The notes under the pieces: model-generated
What the model saw: only the letters and a program-made list of their open reading frames with translations
Told to the model about the DNA's origin: nothing
Databases searched by the model: none
Origin: a virus
Virus record (IMG/VR): IMGVR_UViG_3300021964_000734
Span: 1 to 20,206 of that record
Direction: 5' to 3' (one strand)
Length of the DNA: 20,206 nucleotides
Part shown: piece by piece, positions 1-7,428 of the stretch
How the letters are laid out: each line of letters opens with the position of its first letter
Position numbering within the stretch: the stretch's first letter is position 1
Position numbers and translations under genes: made by a program

Positions 1-231
1 ATACTGGAGGAACTTAACTCAAAGGATATAGATAAATGGTATCTAGAATGTGTTAAATCTAATAAATGGAAAAGATGGCAAACTGATAATTTTAATATCG
101 ACAATAAAGAGCAAGTAATTAAAGTATGCGGGCACTATACCAGACAGAGGGTAAAACTCCCGGATTTTGATCAAAAAATTAAAAGCAGATTAAAAGTAAA
201 ATTAGAAGAGCTTTATGAAGCAACAATTTAA
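1..231 (+). CDS. C-terminal part of an unidentified protein (5' end outside window)
   Basis: Reading frame 1 is open from the first base to a TAA at 229-231, giving the last 76 residues of a protein whose start lies upstream. The segment is rich in lysine and tryptophan (WYLECVKSNKWKRW near its start) and ends in a charged, probably helical stretch (KIKSRLKVKLEELYEATI). I do not recognise the family. Its last 17 bases overlap the start of the HAD gene, so the two are probably translationally coupled. Codon use matches the neighbours. Confidence 0.7.
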   Translation: MLEELNSKDIDKWYLECVKSNKWKRWQTDNFNIDNKEQVIKVCGHYTRQRVKLPDFDQKIKSRLKVKLEELYEATI

Positions 232-592
232 ACTTATAGCAGTGGATTTAGATGATACCTTATGTTATAGACCAGAAGGTATCGAACATTTAGGAAGGAA
301 CAAATATGAGCATTGTAAACCTATCCCAGATAATATTGAATTAGTTAATAAACTATATGATAGTGGTCACGAAATTTTTATTTACACTGCTCGTGGTATG
401 TTTACCTATAATATGGATGTTGCAAAAGTATATGCTAATTTATACCAACACACAGTAAGTCAGCTAGAAAAGTGGGGTGTTAAGTACAACAGATTAGTTA
501 TGGGCAAACAGCCTTTTGATTACTTACTAGACGATAAGGGTATATCTTTACGAGAAAAACATGTACTTGAAAGATTGTTAGCAGCAAAATAA
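215..592 (+). CDS. Small HAD-superfamily phosphatase
   Basis: A 125-residue protein with the full set of HAD hydrolase motifs. Motif I is DLDDT at residues 11-15 (nucleophile Asp11, acid/base Asp13). Motif II is Thr58 in IFIYTARG. Motif III is Lys98 in MGKQPFD, and motif IV is the Asp pair 106-107 in LLDDKG. It lacks a large cap domain, and the GK...DDK ending resembles the short HAD proteins often annotated as capsule or sugar-phosphate phosphatases. The expected reaction is Mg-dependent hydrolysis of a small phosphomonoester; the substrate cannot be told from sequence. The ATG overlaps the end of the upstream gene by 17 bases. It may act on a sugar or nucleotide phosphate, possibly linked to the nucleotidylyltransferases near the other end of the window, but that link is speculative. 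Confidence 0.85.
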   Translation: MKQQFKLIAVDLDDTLCYRPEGIEHLGRNKYEHCKPIPDNIELVNKLYDSGHEIFIYTARGMFTYNMDVAKVYANLYQHTVSQLEKWGVKYNRLVMGKQPFDYLLDDKGISLREKHVLERLLAAK

Positions 593-612
593 TTCGTATA
601 TTACTATATTAA
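593..612 (+). promoter_or_regulatory. Candidate promoter, variant of the TCTTATATTA motif
   Basis: TTCGTATATTA at 593-603, followed at once by CTATATTAA at 604-612, lies in the 40-base gap before the 85-residue gene. It differs by one base from TTCTTATATTA found before the polymerase and ssDNA-binding genes. Function is inferred from position and similarity only. Confidence 0.3.
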
Positions 613-632
613 CATAAAATATAAATAATAAA

Positions 633-890
633 ATGGCAAAAACTAATAAGCAACCAAAAACTATTACTAAAGAAGAGCTAGCTAAATTTAATAATTTTAT
701 CAATAATCGGAAAGATCTTCTAAGTAACTTAGGAGCTGCAGAACTCCAACTTATAACTATTAAAAGAAAAAAAGACCAGCTATTTACTTCCTTACAGAAT
801 TTAGATATATTAGAAAGAGATTTTAATCAAGAACTCACTGACAAATACGGGAATGTCACTGTAAATACAATCACAGGAGAAATTAGTTAA
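633..890 (+). CDS. Small charged coiled-coil protein, function unknown
   Basis: An 85-residue protein. After a basic N-terminus (MAKTNKQPK), residues about 13-70 are rich in Leu, Glu and Lys with heptad-like spacing (LLSNLGAAELQLITIKRKKDQL), suggesting a helical hairpin or coiled coil. The C-terminus ends in NTITGEIS, a short polar tail. There is no signal peptide or membrane segment. It sits directly upstream of the tail sheath gene, and its ATG follows an A/T-only leader without a Shine-Dalgarno sequence. It could be a small virion or assembly protein; I do not recognise the family. Confidence 0.7.
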   Translation: MAKTNKQPKTITKEELAKFNNFINNRKDLLSNLGAAELQLITIKRKKDQLFTSLQNLDILERDFNQELTDKYGNVTVNTITGEIS

Positions 891-977
891 AAATACAAAT
901 CGTTTTGACTCTCTGTATACTATTTATTTAAGTAGGTGACTACACTACATATATAGTAGGTTTAGAATAACTCACGA

Positions 978-985
978 TATTTATA
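978..985 (+). promoter_or_regulatory. Candidate late promoter element TATTTATA before the tail sheath gene
   Basis: TATTTATA at 978-985, extended as TATTTATATAAAA, lies 22 bases before the sheath ATG. The same octamer recurs before four other structural genes at a similar distance. A near copy (TATTTATT) is at 921-928 in the same gap. The octamer is the reverse complement of the T4 late promoter core TATAAATA, but here it lies on the coding strand. The promoter role is inference. Confidence 0.45.
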
Positions 986-1007
986 TAAAACACTTAAATA
1001 CTTTAAC

Positions 1008-2783
1008 ATGGCAGAGACTATAATTTCACCTGGTATCCTTACGAGAGAGAACGATATTTCATTCGTTTCTCCTGCTGCACAAGCAGTAGGCGCAGCTTTT
1101 ATCGGACCAACGGTTACCGGGCCAATCGAACAACCAACAATAGTTACTTCGTTTGGTGAATATACTAGAAAATTCGGAAGAACTTTCACCTCAGGGTCTA
1201 CTAGTGTTGAATATTTTACTTCTCTAGCAGTAAAAAACTATTTCGATCAAGGCGGCTCTACTGCACTGATTACACGAGTTGTATCCGGTTCTGCAGGATG
1301 GACAGCTTCTTCAGCTACCCCTATATCAGGATCAGGAGCTTATAACGAAACTGCCGTAATAGAAATAGAGACATTAGGTAAAGGTATTCAATACAACAAC
1401 GTTGCTGGTAGCAGCTACGAAGACTCAGACGAACTTAGTAATGGTTCACTTAAAAGCGGATCAACTGATAATATAAGATGGGAAATTACTAACGTAGATA
1501 CTAGCAAAGGTACATTCTCTCTACTTGTACGTAGAGGAGATGACAATCACAAGAGTAAAATTATTCTTGAAACGTTCAGTAACCTAAGTTTAGATCCTAA
1601 TGAAGATAATTATATCGAAAAACAAATCGGTACAGTTAATACTTCTAAAACTTCAGACGGAACCAACACTTACCTTACTTCAAATGGAGAATATCCAAAC
1701 CGCTCTAATTACATTAGAGTATCAGCAGTAAACAAAAAGACTAATGCTTACTTAGGTACAGACGGTATTACAATTAATACTGACGCATCAGACAATAGCT
1801 ATACTGCATCTATTCCAACAGCTCAATCAGGAGCATTTGCAGGAGCTACAGGAACTAATGTAGTAGATGGAGCTACCTACTTTAAGGATGTTACTAACAG
1901 TGTAGGAGGAATACAAGGATTGATAGGAGCTGATTATAATGACGCTATTTCAATCTTAGAAAACAAAGACGAATACAGCTTTAATATTATTTCAGCACCA
2001 GGATTAATTCATTCTTTTGCCGATAACGGAGCAACACAGGTAGGCAGTATAATCTCACTAGCAGAGACTAGAGGAGACTGTATTGCAGTAGTAGATTTAG
2101 TTCCCCACGGAACATCTGCTGTAACGACAGTAACTGCTGAAGCATCGGAAGTTAATTCTTCTTATGCAGCAACCTACTGGCCTTGGGTTCAAGTAGGGAG
2201 TGCGACAGGGAAAAACGTATATGTACCTGCATCAGTAACTATTCCAGGAGTATATACATTTACAGATGGAGCTTCTGCACCATGGTTTGCACCAGCAGGA
2301 TTAGTTAGAGGAGGTATTCCTTCAGTATTACAAGCAGAAAGAAAATTAACAAGATCTGAAAGAGATACTCTTTATTCTAGTAATGTTAACCCAATCGCTA
2401 CTTTCCCTGGACAAGGTATAGCAGTATTTGGTCAGAAAACACTACAGAAAAAAGCTTCTGCTTTAGATAGAGTAAATGTACGTAGATTATTGATCGAACT
2501 CAAAAAATTCGTTGGAGATCAAGCTAACACATTAGTATTCGACCAAAATACTATTACAACTAGAAATAAATTCTTATCTGCTGTTAATCCATACTTAGAT
2601 TCAGTTGTACAAAGACAAGGATTATATGCATTTAGAGTTGTAATGGATGATACTAACAACACAGCTGATGTAATCGACAGAAATCAATTGATTGGCCAGA
2701 TCTTTATACAGCCTTCTAAAACTGCCGAGTTTATAGTTCTAGACTTTACTTTAGAACCAACAGGAGCAACTTTTGGAGGATAA
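1008..2783 (+). CDS. gp18: Tail sheath protein (T4 gp18 family)
   Basis: A 591-residue protein that forms the contractile outer sheath of the tail. The N-terminus (PGILTRENDISF, then AAFIGPTVTGPIEQP) is typical of phage sheaths, as is the following FGEYTRKFG segment. Residues about 80-320 form a variable, Ser/Thr/Gly-rich insertion, as expected for surface-exposed domains. The C-terminal third carries conserved sheath features: NPIATFPGQGIAVFGQKTL, then DRVNVRRLLIELKK, FVGDQANTLVFDQN, and a final LDFTLEPTGATF. Length is close to T4 gp18 (about 660). The ATG has no Shine-Dalgarno but is preceded by the TATTTATA motif. The tail tube gene follows after 34 bases, the usual sheath-tube order. The annotation is secure. 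Confidence 0.97.
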   Translation: MAETIISPGILTRENDISFVSPAAQAVGAAFIGPTVTGPIEQPTIVTSFGEYTRKFGRTFTSGSTSVEYFTSLAVKNYFDQGGSTALITRVVSGSAGWTASSATPISGSGAYNETAVIEIETLGKGIQYNNVAGSSYEDSDELSNGSLKSGSTDNIRWEITNVDTSKGTFSLLVRRGDDNHKSKIILETFSNLSLDPNEDNYIEKQIGTVNTSKTSDGTNTYLTSNGEYPNRSNYIRVSAVNKKTNAYLGTDGITINTDASDNSYTASIPTAQSGAFAGATGTNVVDGATYFKDVTNSVGGIQGLIGADYNDAISILENKDEYSFNIISAPGLIHSFADNGATQVGSIISLAETRGDCIAVVDLVPHGTSAVTTVTAEASEVNSSYAATYWPWVQVGSATGKNVYVPASVTIPGVYTFTDGASAPWFAPAGLVRGGIPSVLQAERKLTRSERDTLYSSNVNPIATFPGQGIAVFGQKTLQKKASALDRVNVRRLLIELKKFVGDQANTLVFDQNTITTRNKFLSAVNPYLDSVVQRQGLYAFRVVMDDTNNTADVIDRNQLIGQIFIQPSKTAEFIVLDFTLEPTGATFGG

Positions 2784-2796
2784 TTTTATTAACCAA

Positions 2797-2804
2797 TATT
2801 TATA
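2797..2804 (+). promoter_or_regulatory. Candidate late promoter element TATTTATA before the tail tube gene
   Basis: TATTTATA at 2797-2804 (context AATATTTATAATAAAG) sits 13 bases before the tube ATG, in a gap of only 34 bases. It is one of five such copies before structural genes. It could give the tube gene its own strong late transcript in addition to read-through from the sheath gene. Confidence 0.45.
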
Positions 2805-2817
2805 ATAAAGAAACAAA

Positions 2818-3303
2818 ATGGCAATACTAGATACTAACGAAATAATGTTTAGAGCTTTCGAACCGAAAGTACAAAACAGATTTTACATGGTAATAGACGG
2901 AATAGAATCGTTCATGGTAAAGAACGTAGCTGCTCCTAACTTTACCGACAATGCAATAAAATTAGACCACATTAATTCATACAGAAAGATTCGTGGAAAA
3001 AGAGAGTGGGGAGAAATGACAATGACATTATATGATCCAATCACTCCTTCAGGAGCACAGCAAGTAATGGAATGGGCTCGTCTATCTTATGAGTCTGTGA
3101 CAGGTAGAGCTGGTTATTCTGACTTCTATAAAAAAGATATAACCTTAAACCTTTTAGGACCTGTAGGAGACATAGTTTCTGAATGGATAATTAAAGGAGC
3201 TTTCATTACCAACTTTAATCAAGGATCATTTGATTGGGCTACTGATGAAACTGCAGAACTTGCAATTACTGTGAATATGGATTATTGCATTTTAAATTAT
3301 TAA
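2818..3303 (+). CDS. gp19: Tail tube protein (T4 gp19 family)
   Basis: A 161-residue protein, essentially the length of T4 gp19 (163), that polymerises into the inner tail tube through which DNA passes. Typical features are an N-terminal FEPKVQNRFYMVIDGIESF strand pair, a VKNVAAPNF segment, the central HINSYRKIRGKREWGEMTMTLYDP and a C-terminal WIIKGAFITNFNQGSFDW strand that pairs neighbouring subunits. It lies immediately after the sheath gene and is followed by a strong terminator, so sheath and tube form an isolated, probably highly expressed unit. Confidence 0.97.
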   Translation: MAILDTNEIMFRAFEPKVQNRFYMVIDGIESFMVKNVAAPNFTDNAIKLDHINSYRKIRGKREWGEMTMTLYDPITPSGAQQVMEWARLSYESVTGRAGYSDFYKKDITLNLLGPVGDIVSEWIIKGAFITNFNQGSFDWATDETAELAITVNMDYCILNY

Positions 3304-3324
3304 AAAATTACCCGACAAGTACTT

Positions 3325-3351
3325 AAGACCCACCTTATTGGTGGGTTTTTT
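3325..3351 (+). terminator. Intrinsic terminator after the tail tube gene
   Basis: A perfect seven-pair stem (ACCCACC at 3328-3334, GGTGGGT at 3340-3346) encloses a five-base loop (TTATT) and runs into a T6 tract at 3346-3351. A-T and G-T pairs can extend the stem to about 3325. It starts 22 bases after the tube stop codon and is by far the most GC-rich hairpin seen between genes here. It separates sheath and tube from the next transcription unit, which has its own promoter-like motif at 3378. Confidence 0.9.
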
Positions 3352-3377
3352 GTTGTTTATAAATTTTTTTATTCGTA

Positions 3378-3385
3378 TATTTATA
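3378..3385 (+). promoter_or_regulatory. Candidate late promoter element TATTTATA before the gp26-like gene
   Basis: TATTTATA at 3378-3385 (context TTCGTATATTTATATAC) lies 27 bases before the ATG and 27 bases after the terminator T tract, exactly where a new transcription unit would need a promoter. This placement is the best single argument that the motif is a promoter. Confidence 0.5.
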
Positions 3386-3412
3386 TACAAACAAGTTTTA
3401 AATTAATTATTT

Positions 3413-4162
3413 ATGGATTCAAATTTTAAAGTTCCTACTGAAACAGTAGAACTTCCATCAAAAGGATTACTCTATCCTGTTGATTCTCCTCTTTCTAGCG
3501 GTAAAGTAGAAATGAAGTATATGACTGCTAAAGAAGAAGATATTTTATCTAATATTAACTTTATCCGAAAAGGTACTGCTATAGATAAACTTATGCAATC
3601 TCTTTTAGTTGATAAAAAAATAGATTATAAACAGTTATTGGTTGGAGATAAAAATGCAATTATGGTTGCAGCTAGAATTTTATCTTACGGACAAGAGTAT
3701 ACCTTTACTTTTGACGATCAACAGTATACAGTAGATTTATCTAAAGCTAATAATAGTGAGTTAGACGAAAAGTTAATTAAAGATGGAAAAAATGAATTTC
3801 CATTTACTTTTTCTAGAAGCGGAAACGAAATTACTTTTAAATTTCTTACTCACGGAGACGAAGTAAATATAGAAAAAGAAGTAGAAGGTAGAAAAAAAAT
3901 TAATAAAGATAGCAATACTGCTGGGTCAACTAGATTAAAGTATCTTATTACTTCCATTAATGGTCAAACTGATTCTAAAACTATTAGAGATTTCGTAGAT
4001 AACTATTTATTAGCATCTGAAGCAAGAGAATTAAGACTTCATTACCAAACTATATGCCCAGATATTGACCTTAAATTTAACGTCGAAAATGACGACGGCA
4101 GTGAGGAGGCTGTCGATGTACCTGTAGGGATAAACTTTTTTTGGCCTGACGTCCGAATATAG
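3413..4162 (+). CDS. gp26: gp26/PF12322-type baseplate hub or tail assembly chaperone protein
   Basis: A 249-residue protein. The N-terminal pattern (PTETVELPSKGLLYP, then VEMKYMTAKEEDILSN) matches the T4 gp26-type family (Pfam T4_baseplate, PF12322), which acts in baseplate hub or tail assembly. The middle is highly charged (THGDEVNIEKEVEGRKK at about 146-162) and probably helical. The C-terminus ends with NFFWPDVRI. The gene lies directly before the tape measure gene, the slot that tail assembly chaperones occupy in most long-tailed phages. The last nine codons overlap, in a different frame, a second open frame that has no start codon (see 4134-4388), so a fraction of ribosomes probably makes a longer fusion. 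Family assignment is from pattern recall, not a search. Confidence 0.8.
   Translation: MDSNFKVPTETVELPSKGLLYPVDSPLSSGKVEMKYMTAKEEDILSNINFIRKGTAIDKLMQSLLVDKKIDYKQLLVGDKNAIMVAARILSYGQEYTFTFDDQQYTVDLSKANNSELDEKLIKDGKNEFPFTFSRSGNEITFKFLTHGDEVNIEKEVEGRKKINKDSNTAGSTRLKYLITSINGQTDSKTIRDFVDNYLLASEARELRLHYQTICPDIDLKFNVENDDGSEEAVDVPVGINFFWPDVRI
4134..4160 (+). other. Probable programmed frameshift window (T7 run) between two tail assembly frames
   Basis: The upstream frame ends at TAG 4160-4162. The downstream frame is blocked by TAA at 4131-4133 and opens at 4134, so the crossover must occur within these 27 bases. They contain seven consecutive T at 4136-4142, read as AAC TTT TTT TGG in the upstream frame. 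A +1 step (or a -2 slip) after the two Phe codons gives Asn-Phe-Phe-Gly-Leu-Thr and joins the frames. A one-base homopolymer error in the sequence would look the same, so raw reads or related phages should decide. Confidence 0.55.
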
Positions 4163-4388
4163 AGCTAATCTTTTTAAACAAATACATCAAATAGTTTTTC
4201 ACGGTAACGGCGGATTTGATTACCAGACGGTTTATAATATGCCTATCTGGTTGAGAAGATATTCATACCATGAAATATATGAATATCATCAAGAACAAAG
4301 TAAAAAAAGTGAGAGTAAAACTACAATAGGTGATAAAGTAATGGGCCCAGCCATTAAACCTGACTATACTACTAAGGCTTCTAAATAA
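4134..4388 (+). CDS. Downstream frame of the gp26-like gene, probably expressed by frameshift (gene 51 position)
   Basis: An open frame of 84 residues from 4134 to TAA 4386-4388. It has no ATG, GTG or TTG until ATG 4239, which falls inside what looks like its most conserved part. The sequence GLTSEYRANLF, then HGNGGFDY and VYNMPIWLRRYSYHEIYEYH reads as a compact folded domain followed by a polar Lys/Ser tail. It fills the 265 bases between the gp26-like gene and the tape measure gene that otherwise lack a gene. In T4, genes 26 and 51 are adjacent here, but this product is much shorter than T4 gp51, so homology is not claimed. The likely product is a fusion of about 324 residues: 243 from the upstream frame plus 81 from this one. 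An independent short protein from 4239 (49 residues) is less likely. Confidence 0.65.
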   Translation, partial: TFFGLTSEYRANLFKQIHQIVFHGNGGFDYQTVYNMPIWLRRYSYHEIYEYHQEQSKKSESKTTIGDKVMGPAIKPDYTTKASK

Positions 4389-4404
4389 TTATAGGAGCCT
4401 TTAC

Positions 4405-4412
4405 TATTTATA
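4405..4412 (+). promoter_or_regulatory. Candidate late promoter element TATTTATA before the tape measure gene
   Basis: TATTTATA at 4405-4412 (context ACTATTTATAATAAAATC) lies 15 bases before the tape measure ATG in a 39-base gap. The flanks match the copies at 2797 (ATAATAAAG) and 7202 (CTATTTATAA). Confidence 0.45.
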
Positions 4413-4427
4413 ATAAAATCTTTTTTC

Positions 4428-7193
4428 ATGGCAACGGATCCAGCAAACGATATTAAACTCCAAAAGGAAAGAGCAGCGCAGTTAAATAAAATTAACATGC
4501 TCGGCCAAGAGTTTAATAGTATCATGAAAGATGCTTCTATTAATATGAAGCAACAGCTCAAAGATGCTGGAGCAACTACAGCTGAAATTCAAGATATGAA
4601 TAAAGGATTTGGGACGTTTAATACGCTTGCCAGATCAGCAGCTAAATTATCTAAAGCCGATTTATCAAATAGAAGAACTAGAAACAAACTTCAAAGTCAA
4701 GCTAATAAAGCAGCTGATGAAGCAGTACAGATAGCAGCTAAAATACAAAAATATGCAGATACTGCTAAAAAATTAGAAGATAAAGCTGCTGCTGCATCAG
4801 GAGAGAAAAAAGCTGCATTAGAAGCTCAAGCTAAAAAAAATAGAGAATTAGTTACCTCTGGGCAAAGACAGTTAGATATTGCGGATGACTTGCAGAAACA
4901 GATGCAAGGAATGCTTGATCTTTCCACTAAGATTACAAAAGCAGGTAGATTCTTTTCTTTCTTTTCAGACTTAGTCGGGGACGTTCCTGTGCTCGGCACT
5001 GTATTTAATAACTTAACTAAAGCAGCTGAATTATTTGACTCTTCAATGGCTGCTGGAGAAAGTACAATAAAAGCTACTTTAAGAGGATTAGGAGAATTTG
5101 TTAAATTAGGAGCCAAAGCTCTTGCTGCATTTGCTGTATCTTCTGCTATTAAAGGTATGAACATACTAGATCAGGCTGTAGTCTCGATTAACAGAAATCT
5201 AGTAATGGCAGGTAAATCTGCTTCTATTTCACTAGGTAATATTAGAGCAGCTGCTGCAAGAACTGGTATGACTTTAGAAAAGTTATTACCTATTAATCAA
5301 GCTTTAAATGAAACATTCGGTACTTCTGCAGTATTTTCAAAAGATACTTTAACTGCTCAATCATTACTTGTAAATAAATTAGGATTATCAGCTGAAGAAG
5401 GAGCTAAACTTTTTAAAGAAACTGCAGGTTCTAAAGAAAATGTAGGAGAGTTTGTAAGAAGTGCAGCTGATCTAGTTACTAATTTTAATAAAACTAACGA
5501 TTCAGTTATTAGTATTAAAACTATACTCCAAGACGTTAGTCATGCTTCTGCTACTACTTCAATTAATACTGCTAAATTTCCAGGAGGAATCCGAACCGCT
5601 GCTTTAGAAGCTAGAAGATTAGGTACTTCTTTAGAAAAAACTAACAGTTTAATGGAAGGATTCTTAGATTTTGAATCTTCTATTCAAGCTGAAATGGATG
5701 CTGAATTATTTACAGGTAGGCAACTTAATTTAGAAAGAGTTAGAGCAGCAGCTTTATCTGGCGATCAAGCAGAACTTGCTAAACAAATTAGATTAGAAGC
5801 TGGTTCCTTTTCCGACTTTCAAAATCTTAATCTATTACAGCAACAAAAATTAGCTGCCGCTTTCAACATGTCTGCTGATGATTTAGGTACTATGCTTAAG
5901 AATCAAAAAGCAATGAAGGAAGCATCTAAAGAAAATGCTAAAGAAGGAGGTGAACAAGCAAAATCTGGAGAAGAACTTATTAATAAATTACAGAGTCAAG
6001 TAACGCTAGGAGAAGGCTTTGCATCAGCTATGGAACGAATCCAGCTAGCGTTTGGAAATATAATCACTAAATTTGCTCCTGAAATAATAAATTTTCTTTC
6101 TTTTGCTGCTAGCAAAACCGAACAAATGGTAGGTTATCTTTCATCAGAAGCAGGTCAAGCGAGTTTAGAAAAAATAAAAAGCGGCATACAGTCGGTAGGT
6201 ACGTTTCTAAAGGATGATGTAATTCCTGCATTGGAAAAAACTTTTAAATGGTTAGGAGAAAATACTATGGGTGCTGAAAACTGGAAAATAGTTTTATCAG
6301 CCATTGCAGGTTTTAAATTTTTAGGACTTATATCAGGATTAAGTACTATATTCAAAACAGTAAAAAGTATAGGAAATCTTTTTGGGCTTAAAAGCGCTAT
6401 TGGTCAAGCATTTACAAAAGATGGACTATTTGGTAGCGGTGGTAGAATAGCTCAAGCATTTAAACCAGGCGGTACTATTATGTCAGGAATTAGCAATTTT
6501 TCTAAAACTATCGGTAGTACGTTTAAAGGCTTACCAGGCATGGATAAATTAGGTGGTATGTTCTCTGGTGCCAAAAATTTTGTTAGTGAAGGATTCAAGA
6601 AATTAAATCCTATGGAAGCCATTAAAACAGCATTAGGAAAAGCAGGTGGAATAGGAAAAGTACTTGGTAAAATAGCTAAGTTTCCATTACTAGCTACTGC
6701 TTTAGAAGGGGCTTTTGCATATAATGATATACAAGGTCTTTTAAACTCAGGATTAACTGGAAAAGAACTAGATGCTGCTATAGGAGAAAGAGCATACGGT
6801 GCTATAGGAACAGTTTTAGGTTCATTAGGAGGATCAGCATTAGGATCTATCTTTCCAGGAGCAGGTACTATGATAGGAGGAATATTAGGAGCAATGGGAG
6901 GTCCAAGTGTAGCGAGAGGTATAGCGTCCATGGCTGACCCTGATTACTCAAAATTTGGTGGTGTAGTATCTGAGTTACCATTTTTTAAGGATGGAATTGA
7001 AGTAGAAGATTTTGTTATTAAACCTATGGCTGCCGATACAATCACTATGGCAGGTGGTACTAAACTTGGAGGAAACGTAGAATCATTATTAGAAGAACTT
7101 ATTTCCTTAACAAAAGAAGGTAAAATAATTAAAATGGATACTGCTACTGTTGGAAGAAGCTTACAGCTTAATGCTAGTAAGATGAGTTATTAA
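4428..7193 (+). CDS. Tail tape measure protein
   Basis: A 921-residue protein and the longest gene in the window. Residues about 5-170 are Ala/Lys/Glu-rich and probably a long coiled coil. Residues 280-500 hold a region typical of T4-like tape measures: NETFGTSAVFSKDTLTA near 294, then ELFTGRQLNLERVRAAALSG at 426-445. Several hydrophobic or glycine-rich stretches follow (about 620-645, 650-760 and the Gly-rich 790-832). The C-terminal segment (FFKDGIEVEDFVIKP, ending MDTATVGRSLQLN) is also typical. The protein sets tail length and is threaded into the tube during assembly. At roughly 0.15 nm per residue, a general rule, this would give a tail near 140 nm. Position after the chaperone-type genes supports the call. 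Confidence 0.93.
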   Translation: MATDPANDIKLQKERAAQLNKINMLGQEFNSIMKDASINMKQQLKDAGATTAEIQDMNKGFGTFNTLARSAAKLSKADLSNRRTRNKLQSQANKAADEAVQIAAKIQKYADTAKKLEDKAAAASGEKKAALEAQAKKNRELVTSGQRQLDIADDLQKQMQGMLDLSTKITKAGRFFSFFSDLVGDVPVLGTVFNNLTKAAELFDSSMAAGESTIKATLRGLGEFVKLGAKALAAFAVSSAIKGMNILDQAVVSINRNLVMAGKSASISLGNIRAAAARTGMTLEKLLPINQALNETFGTSAVFSKDTLTAQSLLVNKLGLSAEEGAKLFKETAGSKENVGEFVRSAADLVTNFNKTNDSVISIKTILQDVSHASATTSINTAKFPGGIRTAALEARRLGTSLEKTNSLMEGFLDFESSIQAEMDAELFTGRQLNLERVRAAALSGDQAELAKQIRLEAGSFSDFQNLNLLQQQKLAAAFNMSADDLGTMLKNQKAMKEASKENAKEGGEQAKSGEELINKLQSQVTLGEGFASAMERIQLAFGNIITKFAPEIINFLSFAASKTEQMVGYLSSEAGQASLEKIKSGIQSVGTFLKDDVIPALEKTFKWLGENTMGAENWKIVLSAIAGFKFLGLISGLSTIFKTVKSIGNLFGLKSAIGQAFTKDGLFGSGGRIAQAFKPGGTIMSGISNFSKTIGSTFKGLPGMDKLGGMFSGAKNFVSEGFKKLNPMEAIKTALGKAGGIGKVLGKIAKFPLLATALEGAFAYNDIQGLLNSGLTGKELDAAIGERAYGAIGTVLGSLGGSALGSIFPGAGTMIGGILGAMGGPSVARGIASMADPDYSKFGGVVSELPFFKDGIEVEDFVIKPMAADTITMAGGTKLGGNVESLLEELISLTKEGKIIKMDTATVGRSLQLNASKMSY

Positions 7194-7201
7194 TTTAAAA
7201 C

Positions 7202-7209
7202 TATTTATA
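7202..7209 (+). promoter_or_regulatory. Candidate late promoter element TATTTATA before the 66-residue gene
   Basis: TATTTATA at 7202-7209 (context AACTATTTATAAACAAAAC) lies 16 bases before the ATG, just after the tape measure stop codon. It would drive the whole baseplate block, whose later genes have gaps of at most two bases and show no further copy. Confidence 0.45.
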
Positions 7210-7225
7210 AACAAAACTTAATATT

Positions 7226-7426
7226 ATGTCAATTTTAAACAATCAAACATTCAATACAGTATTAGGATTAAGAGACACACAACCTTTATCTAAAGGAGGA
7301 AGAGATATAGCTTCTCAAACTCACATTAAAGGAGCAGGTTCAGATATTTCTTTACCCTCTAAGTCTTCTACTTTAGATTTAGATGGACAAACTCCTTCTA
7401 AATATACTGATAATTTACCTAAATAA
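7226..7426 (+). CDS. Small protein of unknown function, first gene of the baseplate block
   Basis: A 66-residue, polar, Ser/Gly/Thr-rich protein without cysteine, membrane segment or signal peptide. It begins MSILNNQTFNTVLGLRDTQP and continues SKGGRDIASQTHIKGAGSD, which looks extended rather than globular. It has its own promoter-like motif and is followed after two bases by the next ATG, so the two are likely co-translated. It may be a small structural peptide that decorates the baseplate or tube; I do not recognise it. Confidence 0.7.
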   Translation: MSILNNQTFNTVLGLRDTQPLSKGGRDIASQTHIKGAGSDISLPSKSSTLDLDGQTPSKYTDNLPK

Positions 7427-7428
7427 TA

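Noticed and set aside
620-627. TATAAATA on the + strand, identical to the T4 late promoter core.
   Set aside because: It occurs once, only five bases before the ATG at 633, so the expected start point would lie inside the gene. The repeated motif in this window is its complement.
905-926. TTGACT followed by TATACT or TATTTA as a sigma-70 promoter.
   Set aside because: The spacings (5 and 10 bases) are far from the required 16-18.
931-961. Short repeats (AGTAGGT twice) and a weak CTAC/GTAG hairpin before the sheath gene.
   Set aside because: The stem is only four pairs with an A/T loop and no T tract; too weak to call a terminator or operator.
4239-4388. ATG-initiated 49-residue gene as an ordinary start for the frame after the gp26-like gene.
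   Set aside because: It would cut off the apparently conserved GLTSEYRANLF and HGNGGFDY part, and the frame is open back to the T7 overlap. Frameshift expression explains the layout better.
6452-6931. 159-residue minus-strand open frame within the tape measure gene, with others at 962-1189, 4364-4561, 4826-5164, 6155-6355, 8091-8273, 11902-12219 and 19970-20152.
   Set aside because: All are antisense to well-supported genes, have low-complexity Pro/Ser/Ile-rich translations, and lack leaders or motifs. They are by-products of AT-rich coding sequence.
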